Part shown: piece after piece, positions 7,560 through 16,840 of the stretch
Numbering within the stretch: the stretch's first letter is position 1
Layout of the letters: each line of letters starts with the position of its first letter
Assembly (NCBI GenBank): GCA_035441325.1
Contig: DAOROA010000015.1
Coordinates: 16,501-80,500 of the forward strand
Direction of reading: 5' to 3'
DNA: 64,000 nucleotides
From: Competibacter_A sp002352125
GTDB taxonomy: Bacteria > Pseudomonadota > Gammaproteobacteria > Competibacterales > Competibacteraceae
The notes under the pieces: model-generated
Database searches by the model: none
What the model was told of the DNA's origin: nothing
What the model saw: only the letters and a program-made list of their open reading frames with translations
Position numbers and translations under genes: made by a program

Positions 7560-8032
7560 TCGAGATTCGCGTCGAAGCACCGCACCTGCCGAACCTCGCC
7601 CGCTTTCCAGAGCAGTTGCGATGGGCGCTAGGGCGGCTGCTCGCGAGACAAGCGCACGAATCGGCCCGAGACATGAAAAGCGAAATGGCTGGGCAACGCA
7701 TCGCGGCCACCTCGCTGCTGATCAACAGCGTCGCCGCCGACCGGGTCGATCCGCTGACCTGGCAGGTTGCGCCGCATGTCGGTTATGCCCGCTACGTGCT
7801 GGACGGCCGCCGGCCTGGCTGGCGCTTGCCCCCTCCGCAGAAGATTCTGGATTGGATGCGGGTCAAGCGGATCGGCGCCGACCGTTCGACTGCATGGGCC
7901 ATCGCGCGAGCGATCCAGCGGCGCGGCATCAAAGGACGCGATTATCTGACGCCGACCGCCACCCGAGCAGCCGCTCGATTGCAAGACCGAGTCGGCGACG
8001 CCATCTCAGAAGTATTGGGCGATGTGGTCTGA
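7556..8032 (+). CDS. Neck/minor tail protein, HK97 gp10-like
   Basis: 158 residues, ATG 7556 in an ATGA overlap. The N-terminal half has a basic helix, then VAPHVGYARYVLDGRRPGWRLPPPQKILDWM. The order of a helix, then HVxYARYV with a Gly/Pro turn, is common in HK97-gp10-type tail-completion proteins, which sit at the head-tail joint. Position between a connector and a tail-terminator candidate agrees. Confidence 0.6.
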   Translation: MIEIRVEAPHLPNLARFPEQLRWALGRLLARQAHESARDMKSEMAGQRIAATSLLINSVAADRVDPLTWQVAPHVGYARYVLDGRRPGWRLPPPQKILDWMRVKRIGADRSTAWAIARAIQRRGIKGRDYLTPTATRAAARLQDRVGDAISEVLGDVV

Positions 8033-8417
8033 GCTAAAGCAGATCGTTGCGGCGGCGCTGCGCATTGCGCTGCACGGCGAAATCGATGTAACGACGAGCG
8101 GCGATGCCGAAGTGCCGACCGTCGATACCGTGCGCGTGCTGCGCGGCGCGACGGGCGGAAAACCGCTCTACGGTCGGCCGGCGGGTGAACAAGAACTGGT
8201 TCTGGAAATCTGGACGACGCACGAAGACCCAACCTTGGCCGACGACAGGCTGGAGGCGCTGGAATCGGCCGTTGCCGTCGCGCTAGAAACTGTGCCACGT
8301 GACGGCACGGTCATGAAAATCGACGTGCTCAGCATCGACCCGGACAGCGATCTGTTCAGGCCGACGGTCGGCAGCAGAATGAATATCCGCGTCATTTGGC
8401 GCAAGAAACTCACATAG
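8022..8417 (+). CDS. Tail terminator-like protein
   Basis: 131 residues, overlapping the neck gene by 11 bases. Alpha/beta content with EQELVLEIWTTHED and a final RVIWRKKLT strand fits the size and place of lambda gpU-like tail terminator proteins, which cap the tail tube. No decisive motif, so the call rests on order: neck protein, this gene, tail tube. Confidence 0.5.
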   Translation: MWSELKQIVAAALRIALHGEIDVTTSGDAEVPTVDTVRVLRGATGGKPLYGRPAGEQELVLEIWTTHEDPTLADDRLEALESAVAVALETVPRDGTVMKIDVLSIDPDSDLFRPTVGSRMNIRVIWRKKLT

Positions 8418-8427
8418 GAAAGACTGT

Positions 8428-9198
8428 ATGTCCTACAACGCGCTATCGCTGATCGGAAACTGCCATTTGGCGCCGCTGGCATCGGCCGGTGCCCAACCGA
8501 CGTATTTTTTCGATTCGCTCAACGCGACGGCTCTCACCATCAATCCGGGAGCGCTGGAAACCAAACGGCGGCTCGGAAAAGGTCGCGATAACAACGGATC
8601 GACGCTGAATTCGTTTGTGTTGGTGACCAAGGGCGCGTCGATCACGATCGGCAACGACGAATTCACGCCGGATTTTCTGGCGATCCAGTTGCGCGGTGCC
8701 AAGAGCGCACTCTCCGCAGCCGGCGGTGCGGTAGCGGACGAATCGGTCGTCGTCAAGCTCGATCAGTACGTGCCGCTGCTAAAAAGCCATTTTACCAGCG
8801 CCCCGGTCACTGCCACCGCCGACCCCGGCCCCACGCCGGCATACACCGAAAACACGCATTTCGTCATGAATCGCCGCATGGGCTGGATCAAGTTCTTGTC
8901 CGGCGTGGCCGGTGCGCCGACCGATGGCGCGTCGGTGCTGGTCAGCTACACCGAATCGGCATGGACCGGAACGCGAGTTGGCGGGTCGGTCGGGTTGCCG
9001 AACCGCTATCTGATCAAGTTCGACGGGGTCAACCAAGCCAGCGGAAAGAACTGCATCGTCCTCGTTCCGCAGGGCATCATCGCGCCAGACGGCAATTTAG
9101 AGGCCATCACCGATGCGTTCAGCTCCGGGAATCTCATCGTGACGCCTGAGCTAGCGGCCGGCCAAACGGCGTCGTATTACTACGATGAGGACGAGTAA
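8428..9198 (+). CDS. Major tail tube protein
   Basis: 256 residues, GGAAAG ribosome site before ATG 8428. Beta-rich and soluble, with GNDEFTPDFLAIQLRGAKSAL and a long antiparallel-sheet pattern. It is the only large structural gene between the tail terminator and the tape measure that fits the tube subunit. No contractile sheath gene is present nearby, which points to a long non-contractile (siphovirus-type) tail. Confidence 0.6.
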   Translation: MSYNALSLIGNCHLAPLASAGAQPTYFFDSLNATALTINPGALETKRRLGKGRDNNGSTLNSFVLVTKGASITIGNDEFTPDFLAIQLRGAKSALSAAGGAVADESVVVKLDQYVPLLKSHFTSAPVTATADPGPTPAYTENTHFVMNRRMGWIKFLSGVAGAPTDGASVLVSYTESAWTGTRVGGSVGLPNRYLIKFDGVNQASGKNCIVLVPQGIIAPDGNLEAITDAFSSGNLIVTPELAAGQTASYYYDEDE

Positions 9199-9240
9199 TC
9201 GGCCAGCTCGATCGAGCAATTAGTTATCGGAGTATTGTTC

Positions 9241-9639
9241 ATGGCTCTAGTCGTCCCGAATCAAGGCGAGCAAATCTTGCTCGATGCATTCACCGGCAAA
9301 ACGGCCGGTCAAAACCTCGTGTTGCGGCTTTATACCAGCAACACCACCCCGGCCGAAACGGACACCGAAGCGACGTATACCGAAGCCAGCGGAAACGGTT
9401 ACGCGGCCATCACGTTCACGGCTGCGAACTGGACGACAACGCCAGGCGCGCCGACCAATACCGCCTATGCCGAACAAACGTTCACTTTCACCGGCGCACT
9501 AGGCAACGTGTACGGCTATTACTTCACGCAGGTGACGAGCGGAAAATTGGTGTGGGCGGAGCGCTTCACGACTGCACCATTCAACATTTCCAACACCGGT
9601 GACCAAATCAAAATTACTCCGCAGATCACCGCTGAATAA
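9241..9639 (+). CDS. Phage structural protein
   Basis: 132 residues from ATG 9241 (CGGAG 9 bases upstream; an in-frame TTG at 9235 is less likely). Thr/Ala/Asn-rich beta protein (LRLYTSNTTP, AAITFTAANW, FTFTGALGNVYGYYF), typical of small phage virion decoration or tail accessory proteins. I know no function for the family. Confidence 0.55.
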   Translation: MALVVPNQGEQILLDAFTGKTAGQNLVLRLYTSNTTPAETDTEATYTEASGNGYAAITFTAANWTTTPGAPTNTAYAEQTFTFTGALGNVYGYYFTQVTSGKLVWAERFTTAPFNISNTGDQIKITPQITAE

Positions 9640-9648
9640 GGGGGCATC

Positions 9649-10041
9649 GTGGCGAAAAAAGAATTTCCGAGAGAAGGCGCATGGGCGGTCGATGATCGAT
9701 CCCGTGTCGGGCTGCTGTATCGCACGGAGCGCAAAGACGGAGCACGCGAAGAATTTCACATCGTCGGAGAATCCGGCGAAACGAGACTGATTCAGGTCAG
9801 GCCGTGGCAGCCGTCGGCAGCGTTGCTGGCCAGCCAAGGCGCGGTTCTGCGTTCCCGCCGCGAGGACGGAACGCGCGTCGAAGAGTTCGTCACGGCCGAC
9901 TTGCTTGGCCCAGAAGACGCCGATCTGCCCATCGAAAATTACCCTTGGTCGGCGCTCGTCATCGCGCCCGTCGCGTCGATCCCGGCCAACCGAATCGCCC
10001 ACACGGACGCAGAAACGCTTGCGTCGATGGGATACTTTTGA
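9649..10041 (+). CDS. Hypothetical phage protein
   Basis: 130 residues, GTG start with AAGGGGG just upstream. Soluble, charged, with alternating strands. No signal peptide. Lies in the tail module between two structural genes, with unknown role. Confidence 0.5.
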   Translation: MAKKEFPREGAWAVDDRSRVGLLYRTERKDGAREEFHIVGESGETRLIQVRPWQPSAALLASQGAVLRSRREDGTRVEEFVTADLLGPEDADLPIENYPWSALVIAPVASIPANRIAHTDAETLASMGYF

Positions 10042-10048
10042 GGCTCGC

Positions 10049-10417
10049 ATGAAAAAGGCATTGTTTTCTTTACCATTGCTCGCTGTTTTATCAGCTCCAG
10101 CGCTGGCCGACACGTACCAAGTCACGTTCGGCTGGACCGATCCGACTGCCTATCTCCCGACCGATGCGCCAGTCTACGAAGCCAAATATCGCGTAAATGG
10201 CGGTGCTGAAACCGCTATTACCGGCCTTGCGACGCCGGGAGGGTCCGTAGCGGTAACGGCGAATCCGGGACAAACAATCGAGGTTGCCGCGCAAGCATGC
10301 AACCTCGACCTATGTTCTCCCTGGACGGCTTGGGTTGCTGCTACTGCGTCGCACCCGGCGACGCAGCCGGCGGGTCAGAACAGCCTGACTATTACTGTCG
10401 TTCGCGCCGGACTGTAA
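10049..10417 (+). CDS. Exported small beta protein
   Basis: 122 residues. The N-terminus (MKKALFSLPLLAVLSAPALA) is a clear signal peptide with an AxA cleavage site at about residue 20. The rest is a fibronectin-type-III-like beta domain: YEAKYRVNGGAETAITGL and WTAWVAATA, with two Cys (CNLDLC). A Sec-exported protein in a tail operon is odd; it could be a surface or superinfection protein rather than a virion part. One base separates it from the next gene, also with a signal-like start. Confidence 0.55.
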   Translation: MKKALFSLPLLAVLSAPALADTYQVTFGWTDPTAYLPTDAPVYEAKYRVNGGAETAITGLATPGGSVAVTANPGQTIEVAAQACNLDLCSPWTAWVAATASHPATQPAGQNSLTITVVRAGL

Positions 10418-10418
10418 T

Positions 10419-12209
10419 ATGCGGCTGATAATAAACATCATCGCCCTTTTTTGGCTTATTTCAGCAAATGCTTACACGCTTGAATGGAGGAAGGGCGATG
10501 ATTGGCCGGAAGGAACAACAACAGAAGCATGCATTAACGGTAATTGCGTATCGAATATCGCTGGAAATCAACTGATATTCGATGCCAAGGCCGGAACGGT
10601 TATTAATGCGAGCGTCCGCGCTATTTCTCCTGACGGTAGATTTTCAACATGGGCGACACTAACACAAGCAATCTCTGTCGCGAAAACAATCCCATTAGGT
10701 CAAAGTAGCTTATGGGCGAGACTGGAGATAAATAGCGTGGCTGTAGCACAAGTAGGCACGGTTTATAGCAATTCAAATAATGCAACAACATCGTTTGATG
10801 TTGATATACCGGCAAATGCAAATTGCATTATCGTTTTCGCTGCTGGATATTCCACGCCATTACTTAGTGCAATTAATTTTGATGGTTCTGGTAATGATTT
10901 TACGTTGATTCGCGGACAGCGGTGGAACGCTGATTTTAGCTCTAATCAAATTGAAATCTATGGAATGTTGAGTTCTTCTCCGAACTGGCCGGGAACTGGA
11001 ACTAAAACATTCTATAAAACTCGCAACTCGTCAAGTACAGAAGGCGTTAATCTTGTTATTGCGTTTTTTTCCGGAGTTTCTAACTGGGAGCAAGCGCAAT
11101 CAAGAGATGGCTCTAGCTTAGAATGGACCGCATCGTTTACTGGTGTATTAGCCGGAGATATGGCTATTTTAGGGATGTATAAATATGGAGATACCCCAAC
11201 AGTAAACAATAACAGTCAAGCACAGATTGCAGCATTAGCTCCGTATAATTCTGCTGGCATTGGAGCTTCGTATAAATCTGGCGCTTCGTCAGTTATCGCG
11301 CAAGCTCAAAATAATATTGTTCCTGCCGCTTTTCTCCTCAAGAGTTTCAGCGGGGGGAGCACATACAGCTATACGCCAAGCGGAGGCCTGGCCACCGGCG
11401 GAGTCGGCACCTTGAAGCTGGCCAAGGCCACGACCGCCAGCGGTGGCCTAACGACAGGCGGCGCGGCCACGCTGAAACGAGCATTTGCAAGCCTGGCGAG
11501 CGGCGGCACGACTGCCGGAGGCGCAGCCCCGCTCAAGCTCATCAAGACCGCCACTGCTTCGGGCGGCGTTACGACTGGCGGATCGGCGGCCATGAAGCGT
11601 GCCCAGACCGCTACTGCGGCGGGTGGCGTGACGGCTGGTGGATCTGGCGGACTCAAGCGCACGCAATCCATGCACGCGACGGGCGGGATGATTGCCGGTG
11701 GCGTGGCTACCGCGTCTTTGACATCAACCGGATCGAACAGCTACACGGCAAGCGGTGGCCTAACGACAGGCGGCGCGGCCGGACTCAAGCGGACCAATGC
11801 AAGCGCCTCGTCTGGCGGGATAGAGACCGGCGGATCAGGTAGCATCAAGCAAACGCAAAATTATTCCGTTTCTGGCGGCGTCACGACGGGCGGCACTGGC
11901 AACCAAAAGCTCGTCAAAACGGCAATCGCCAGCGGCGGGCTGACCATAGGCGGAGCTGCATCCGCAACGCTACAGGCAGGTGCGTTCTCGCATGTCGCCA
12001 GCGGCGGGCTGACCATAGGCGGCGCGGCGTCTTTGCGGTTCTTGCTCGATTACGTCTCCAGCGGAGGATTAACGACCGGTGGGTCGTCGTCGGCAAGTTT
12101 GATGCCGGCCGTTCTGGTTACGCTATCCGGACTGCCATCCTTTTCTCGTGCGTCGCGTTTACCGCGATATGCTCGGGACACATTTGTGACTCGCGTTCGG
12201 CGCACATGA
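10419..12209 (+). CDS. Repeat-bearing virion/adhesin-like protein with 12 SGG-GG repeats
   Basis: 596 residues. The N-terminus (about 1-18) is a signal-like hydrophobic segment, followed by a fibronectin-like stretch and an AT-rich domain (about 60-310, nucleotides 10600-11340). From 11380 to about 12110 there are 12 tandem units of roughly 20 residues with the core SGG(L/V)TTGG(A/S), separated by a Lys/Arg/Thr linker. The repeat DNA is GC-rich, so the gene looks assembled from two sources. Gly-rich repeats like this occur in phage fibre tips and could fold as a polyglycine-II bundle. Probably a host-binding or fibre component; no enzyme motif seen. Confidence 0.55.
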   Translation: MRLIINIIALFWLISANAYTLEWRKGDDWPEGTTTEACINGNCVSNIAGNQLIFDAKAGTVINASVRAISPDGRFSTWATLTQAISVAKTIPLGQSSLWARLEINSVAVAQVGTVYSNSNNATTSFDVDIPANANCIIVFAAGYSTPLLSAINFDGSGNDFTLIRGQRWNADFSSNQIEIYGMLSSSPNWPGTGTKTFYKTRNSSSTEGVNLVIAFFSGVSNWEQAQSRDGSSLEWTASFTGVLAGDMAILGMYKYGDTPTVNNNSQAQIAALAPYNSAGIGASYKSGASSVIAQAQNNIVPAAFLLKSFSGGSTYSYTPSGGLATGGVGTLKLAKATTASGGLTTGGAATLKRAFASLASGGTTAGGAAPLKLIKTATASGGVTTGGSAAMKRAQTATAAGGVTAGGSGGLKRTQSMHATGGMIAGGVATASLTSTGSNSYTASGGLTTGGAAGLKRTNASASSGGIETGGSGSIKQTQNYSVSGGVTTGGTGNQKLVKTAIASGGLTIGGAASATLQAGAFSHVASGGLTIGGAASLRFLLDYVSSGGLTTGGSSSASLMPAVLVTLSGLPSFSRASRLPRYARDTFVTRVRRT

Positions 12210-12556
12210 AGATACCGGTATATATTGGCCGCGACAACGTGGAAACGCTGGCTTTGTCGATGGAGGACGACAAGGAAAACGCGGTCGATATCGGCGATTT
12301 TCTGGTGAGCGTGAACCGCATCGTGCTGGCGACCGAAACGGTCGTCGTCGATAGTCAGGCGACGCCGGCGGCGTTGGTGCTCGACGCGGCCGCAAGAACG
12401 CTGGCCTGCACTCTCGGGCAATCTTTTTCTGACCCGGGGAACTATCCGGCACAACTGATTTTTTATAGCCCGGGCTATCCCAATGGATTCGTCTGGATAG
12501 ACCGGCACGGGGCGGCGGACCAGCGGTTGACGCTGGTCGTTGCCGACGGTGTTTGA
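12206..12556 (+). CDS. Phage structural protein
   Basis: 116 residues, ATGA overlap with the repeat protein. Beta-rich sandwich-like sequence (VYIGRDNVETLALSMEDD, LIFYSPGYPNGFVWIDRHG). Immediately precedes the tape measure gene, where siphophages usually encode tail assembly chaperones, but it does not look like one and no slippery frameshift site was recognised. Role unknown. Confidence 0.5.
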   Translation: MKIPVYIGRDNVETLALSMEDDKENAVDIGDFLVSVNRIVLATETVVVDSQATPAALVLDAAARTLACTLGQSFSDPGNYPAQLIFYSPGYPNGFVWIDRHGAADQRLTLVVADGV

Positions 12557-12558
12557 GC

Positions 12559-15459
12559 ATGGCCGGGATCCGCGAAGTCGTCGTCCGCCTGCTGCTCACC
12601 GCGCACGATGCAGCGAGCGGCGCGCTGTCTCGGGTGCGGGATGGCGCGGCGGGGATCGGCCAGGCCGTCGGCCAGACGCTCGCGGCGCTACGGTCTTTTT
12701 ATGCGCTGTTGATCGCCATCGCCGGGATCGGAACGGGCAGAGAACTCCAAGACCGCGCCGACGCATACACGAGGCTGACGAACAGCCTGCGCATCGCGAC
12801 CGATTCAGAAGAGGCGTTCCGATTAGCGCTAGAGACCGTCACCGACATCGCCAGCCGGACCAATTCCGATCTGGAAACGACGGCAAAACTCTATGCGCGG
12901 GTGTCGATTGCCGGGCAAAGCTTGGGGATTGAGCAAAAACAGACCGCGCGGCTGACGGAGCTGATCGCAAAAGGCATGCAGCTCGGCAATGCCAGCGCCC
13001 AAGAATACGCCAGCGCTACCTTGCAGTTGACCCAAGCATTCAATGCCAGCGTGCTGCGCGGCGAAGAATTCAATGCCGTCATGGAAGTCGCCCCGGAGCT
13101 GATGAAGCGAATCGCGGCGGGGCTAGGCATCTCGACCGGTGAATTACGCAATTTCGCCACGGCCGGCCGGTTGACGGCTGCGGCTATTTCGCAGGCGTTG
13201 CTATCGCAGGCCGACGAGATTGATCGCGCTTACGGTCAAATCGTTCCGACCATCGATCAGGCGGCCAGCAAACTCTACAACGCGTCGGTCTTGTTCGTCG
13301 GCCAGCTCGATCAACAGACCGGAGCGAGCCAGAAAGCAGTCGCCACGCTCCAATTGCTCGGCCAGAACCTCGATTTGGTCGCGGCGTTGCTCGGGGCCGG
13401 CATCGCCGCATCGGTCGCGCGCGGCACACAGTCGTTATACGGCCTGGTGGCGGCATCCGTCGCGGCACGGGCGGCGGCACGGGATCAAGCCATCGCGACG
13501 GCCCAGCAGCAGGCGGCGGCCGTGGCAGCGGCAGAAGGGCACGTTGCGGCGGCGCAAGCGGCATACAACCGGGCGCTGGCCGAACAGCGTCTGGCGCAAC
13601 AGATCGTCGTCGCGCTACAGGCCGAACTCGGATATGGGGTCACCGAGCAGAACCTCGCGCAAGCCAGGCTCCGGTCTACAGCGGCAGCGCAAGCGGCCAC
13701 AGCGGCCACGCTACGCTACGCGACGGCGCAAGCGGAGCTGAACGCGCTGCAAGCTGCCGGGGCGGCGACCAGTGCCGGTTTGTTTTCTCGCGTGCTCGGT
13801 GTGTTGGCTGGACCAGGCGGCTTGATCTTGTCGGCAGTGGCGGCGTTCGGCTTGCTGTACGCTGCATTCTCGCGCCAGAAAGAACCGACCGACGCGCTGG
13901 CCAAATCCACCGAGCAGTACGCCGACGCGCTCAAAAAATCGACGGCCGCGCAACTGGATGCGTCTAGGCTGGATCTGGAAGGGCAGATGCGCGGCCAAAG
14001 ACGCGAAGTCGACGCGCTGAGCGAAAGCGTGCAACAACAAGTGCGATGGCTGGAGCAAGTCAGACAGGCGAACGGCAACGTTGCTAGCGCCACCGACGAA
14101 CTCAGCCGTCGCCAAGCCGCGCTCGATGCCGCAAACCAACGGGGGGTCGCGCTACAAGATCGGCTGAACCAGATCCTGGACGAACGGAAGGCACGCCAAG
14201 CGGCGCTGGCCGACGGCGACGCCAAGGAAATCGCGGCGCTGCAAGAAAAGGTGATCGCGCTCGAAAAATTGGCCGATCTACAAGAAGACGACCGCAAGGC
14301 GAATCAGCAGCTCGACAAGACGGAGCAACAACGCATCGAGTCGCTGCTGGCGCAAGCCAAGGCGCGCAAGGACCTGGCCGAAACCGAACGCCAGTCCATC
14401 GCGTTGGCGCAACAGCGCGCCACGGCGGCCGACGAAACGGCCAGGATCGCCGCAGCGGAAGCCATCGCGGCACGGCTAAAAGCGAGGACGCTGGAAGAGA
14501 TCAAAGCCAGCCAGCAACAACTGACCCCCGTCGAAGAGAAAAACCTGTTGACCGCCCAACGCGCGGCGATGGCGAAAGAAGCAGAGGCGAGCGCCGCGCG
14601 CGCGGCAGCATCCGCGCTGCAAACCGAAGCGGATAAGCTGGCCGAAACGGCCAGGCTGTCGCCGGTTCTGGGCACCGCGCTGGATCGGTTAGGCGTCGAA
14701 CAGAAATTGCTGGCGACGCGCATCACCGAAAGCGGCCAAGACATCATCGCTGCATTTCGGCACATTACGCAGAACGCGCAGGCGACTACGCCACAAATTG
14801 CCACCGCGTTCCAGGCCGCAATAAACGGCTCTAAAACGCGCGCCGAGGCCAGATCGATCATCGATATTTACCGGCAGTGGGCCGCTACAGCGCAAGGCGC
14901 GGTGCCGAAGGTGTCGGCTCTGCTCGACGGAACGAACGCGCGATTGCAGGCCCACAACCAGATTTTGCTGACCTCGATGGATTACGAGGCGCGCATCGCG
15001 GCCGTTCGCGCCAAGGGACTGACCGATGCCCAGCGCGACGCGCAAATTGCCAGCGATGCCCAAACGCTGATCGCCCGCGCGACGCTCGCGAGACTTGAGC
15101 TGTCCGACGACGCGACGGCAGCCGAGAAACGTGCGAATGCAGAATTGCGGCAGGGGCTTTTGCAGCGCGCCGATGCGCTGGCTTCGCAAGTGCAAAACGA
15201 GAGCGAGGCTATATCGTTGCTCGGTAGGCTGCGGGACGAAAACGTTAAGCTGCTGCAAGAGACGGCGGACCGCGCCGACATCGCGGCCACGATCTCCGCC
15301 GACGACGATCCGGCACGCAAAACGCTCGGCGCGTTCGTCGCAGACGCCAACAAGATGCAAATCACTATCCCGGTCCGGCTCGTGCCGCAGGGTGGCGCGA
15401 ACGGTTCGTCGCTCGGCGGCTTGCTCGACGAGCTGCGGCGCAACGCGAGCAGCAAATAA
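12559..15459 (+). CDS. Tail tape measure protein
   Basis: 966 residues from ATG 12559 (an in-frame TTG lies at 12553). Residues about 50-230 are the tape-measure N-terminal domain (RADAYTRLTNSLRIA, TNSDLETTAKLYARVS, GEEFNAVMEVAPELMKRIAAGLG). About 410-440 is a hydrophobic membrane-like helix (LGVLAGPGGLILSAVAAFGLLY). Most of the rest is long Ala/Gln/Glu-rich coiled coil. The protein sets tail length and later passes into the host membrane; its size would suit a tail of roughly 140 nm under the usual 1.5 angstrom per residue rule. Confidence 0.85.
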   Translation: MAGIREVVVRLLLTAHDAASGALSRVRDGAAGIGQAVGQTLAALRSFYALLIAIAGIGTGRELQDRADAYTRLTNSLRIATDSEEAFRLALETVTDIASRTNSDLETTAKLYARVSIAGQSLGIEQKQTARLTELIAKGMQLGNASAQEYASATLQLTQAFNASVLRGEEFNAVMEVAPELMKRIAAGLGISTGELRNFATAGRLTAAAISQALLSQADEIDRAYGQIVPTIDQAASKLYNASVLFVGQLDQQTGASQKAVATLQLLGQNLDLVAALLGAGIAASVARGTQSLYGLVAASVAARAAARDQAIATAQQQAAAVAAAEGHVAAAQAAYNRALAEQRLAQQIVVALQAELGYGVTEQNLAQARLRSTAAAQAATAATLRYATAQAELNALQAAGAATSAGLFSRVLGVLAGPGGLILSAVAAFGLLYAAFSRQKEPTDALAKSTEQYADALKKSTAAQLDASRLDLEGQMRGQRREVDALSESVQQQVRWLEQVRQANGNVASATDELSRRQAALDAANQRGVALQDRLNQILDERKARQAALADGDAKEIAALQEKVIALEKLADLQEDDRKANQQLDKTEQQRIESLLAQAKARKDLAETERQSIALAQQRATAADETARIAAAEAIAARLKARTLEEIKASQQQLTPVEEKNLLTAQRAAMAKEAEASAARAAASALQTEADKLAETARLSPVLGTALDRLGVEQKLLATRITESGQDIIAAFRHITQNAQATTPQIATAFQAAINGSKTRAEARSIIDIYRQWAATAQGAVPKVSALLDGTNARLQAHNQILLTSMDYEARIAAVRAKGLTDAQRDAQIASDAQTLIARATLARLELSDDATAAEKRANAELRQGLLQRADALASQVQNESEAISLLGRLRDENVKLLQETADRADIAATISADDDPARKTLGAFVADANKMQITIPVRLVPQGGANGSSLGGLLDELRRNASSK

Positions 15460-15854
15460 TGTACCGCGCGCTATCTCTCGGTTCGCTGACCTTCGACCCG
15501 AACATGGAGTCCCCGCTCGAATGGATCGACGAATTCGCCCGGCCAGGCGTCGGTCAAACGCGCCGTTTCGCGCTGGCCGGAAATCTGCACGTAGCCGAGA
15601 ATCCACGCCGGGGACGCCCGCTCTCGCTGCTGGCCGATCCGAAATATTGTTGGATCAAGCGAGAGACCGGATTGCTGTTGATGGCGATGGCCGAAACTGC
15701 CGGCCAGCCGCTGTCGCTGGTACTGCAACGCGACGATGACCCCAGCATCGCCAAGACCGTCGTGTTCGATCGTGCGCGCGGGCCGTTCGCGCTCGAACCG
15801 GTCGATCCGTTCGGCGATTATCTGTCCGGCACGATTTATTTGATCGAGGTTTGA
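15459..15854 (+). CDS. Distal tail-like protein
   Basis: 131 residues; its A of ATG is the last base of the tape measure stop. Beta-rich, with no signal peptide or membrane helix. Its place immediately after the tape measure matches distal tail or tail-tip assembly proteins of siphophages. No motif settles it. Confidence 0.45.
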   Translation: MYRALSLGSLTFDPNMESPLEWIDEFARPGVGQTRRFALAGNLHVAENPRRGRPLSLLADPKYCWIKRETGLLLMAMAETAGQPLSLVLQRDDDPSIAKTVVFDRARGPFALEPVDPFGDYLSGTIYLIEV

Positions 15855-15855
15855 G

Positions 15856-16836
15856 ATGCCCGTACTCGCGTCCGAAGCGAAAATCTACCGCTCCATCACC
15901 AACGACGACACGGCCAGCAACGGCGGACGCATGAGCGCGACTGCGTTGCCGTCCGGGATAACCAATTATGCGTGGCCAGCCGTCGACCCGGCGTTGGCGG
16001 TTGCCGGCGCGACGCGCTACCGGAAGCATTTCCTGAAAATCGATAACGCCGACGATTTGCAGGTCGGCAACGCCCGCATCGGGCTGCTGAAGCCGGCGCC
16101 TGGCGACATCCGCCTGCACCTGTTGGCCGGCACGCAAACCGATGTGCAATCCGGCGTCGGTAGCACGCTGTACGGCTGCGGCAAGCTGGACGCCGACGTG
16201 TCGGCCGGGGCATCGAGCATCGCCGTGCTGGTGGAGAAAGGCACCGACATCGTCTTTCGGGATGGCGATGCGATCTGCATCACGGATCGCGCCACGGTCA
16301 ACGGAGCCGGCAACCTCGAATTCCACGCCGTCAGCGGGACGCCGAGCGTTGCGGGCGACGTGGTGACTGTACCGCTGGCTGGTACGCTGGCGAACGGCTA
16401 TTCGGCGGCGACCGCTTACGCGACCAGCTTGCTGCCGCTGGGGACGATCCAAGCCGCAGTCGGCGCGCCGTCCATTGCCAGCGCGGCCGGCACGTTCGAC
16501 GAAGGGGCGATGACGTGCCACGCCATCGGTGGCCTGTATCAAAACTGGACGCTTACCTTTTCGAGCGCCACCGCGTTCTCGTGCACGGGCGATACCATCG
16601 GATCGGTGGGGTCTGGCAACATCAACTCGGTGTTCGCGCCCAACAACGCCGCTTTCGGATCGCCGTATTTTTCGGTGCTTGCTGCGGCGTGGGGCGGTAC
16701 GTTCCAAACGGGCGACACCGTCCAAGTCCAGACGACGCCGGCTTCGGCCGGGTTTTGGGAGCGGCTGCTGGTGCCGGCAGGCGCCAGCGATTTGCAGGGC
16801 CATACCCGCAAGCTGCTGATCTTCTTCGATGGGTAA
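15856..16836 (+). CDS. Tail structural protein
   Basis: 326 residues. Thr/Ser/Ala/Gly-rich beta protein throughout, with SNGGRMSATALPSG near the N-terminus and a hydrophobic Gly-rich middle (VSAGASSIAVLVEKGTDIVF). Typical of tail-tip or fibre-hub subunits. Its end overlaps an in-frame start of the next gene. No specific family recognised. Confidence 0.5.
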   Translation: MPVLASEAKIYRSITNDDTASNGGRMSATALPSGITNYAWPAVDPALAVAGATRYRKHFLKIDNADDLQVGNARIGLLKPAPGDIRLHLLAGTQTDVQSGVGSTLYGCGKLDADVSAGASSIAVLVEKGTDIVFRDGDAICITDRATVNGAGNLEFHAVSGTPSVAGDVVTVPLAGTLANGYSAATAYATSLLPLGTIQAAVGAPSIASAAGTFDEGAMTCHAIGGLYQNWTLTFSSATAFSCTGDTIGSVGSGNINSVFAPNNAAFGSPYFSVLAAAWGGTFQTGDTVQVQTTPASAGFWERLLVPAGASDLQGHTRKLLIFFDG

Positions 16837-16840
16837 TGCC

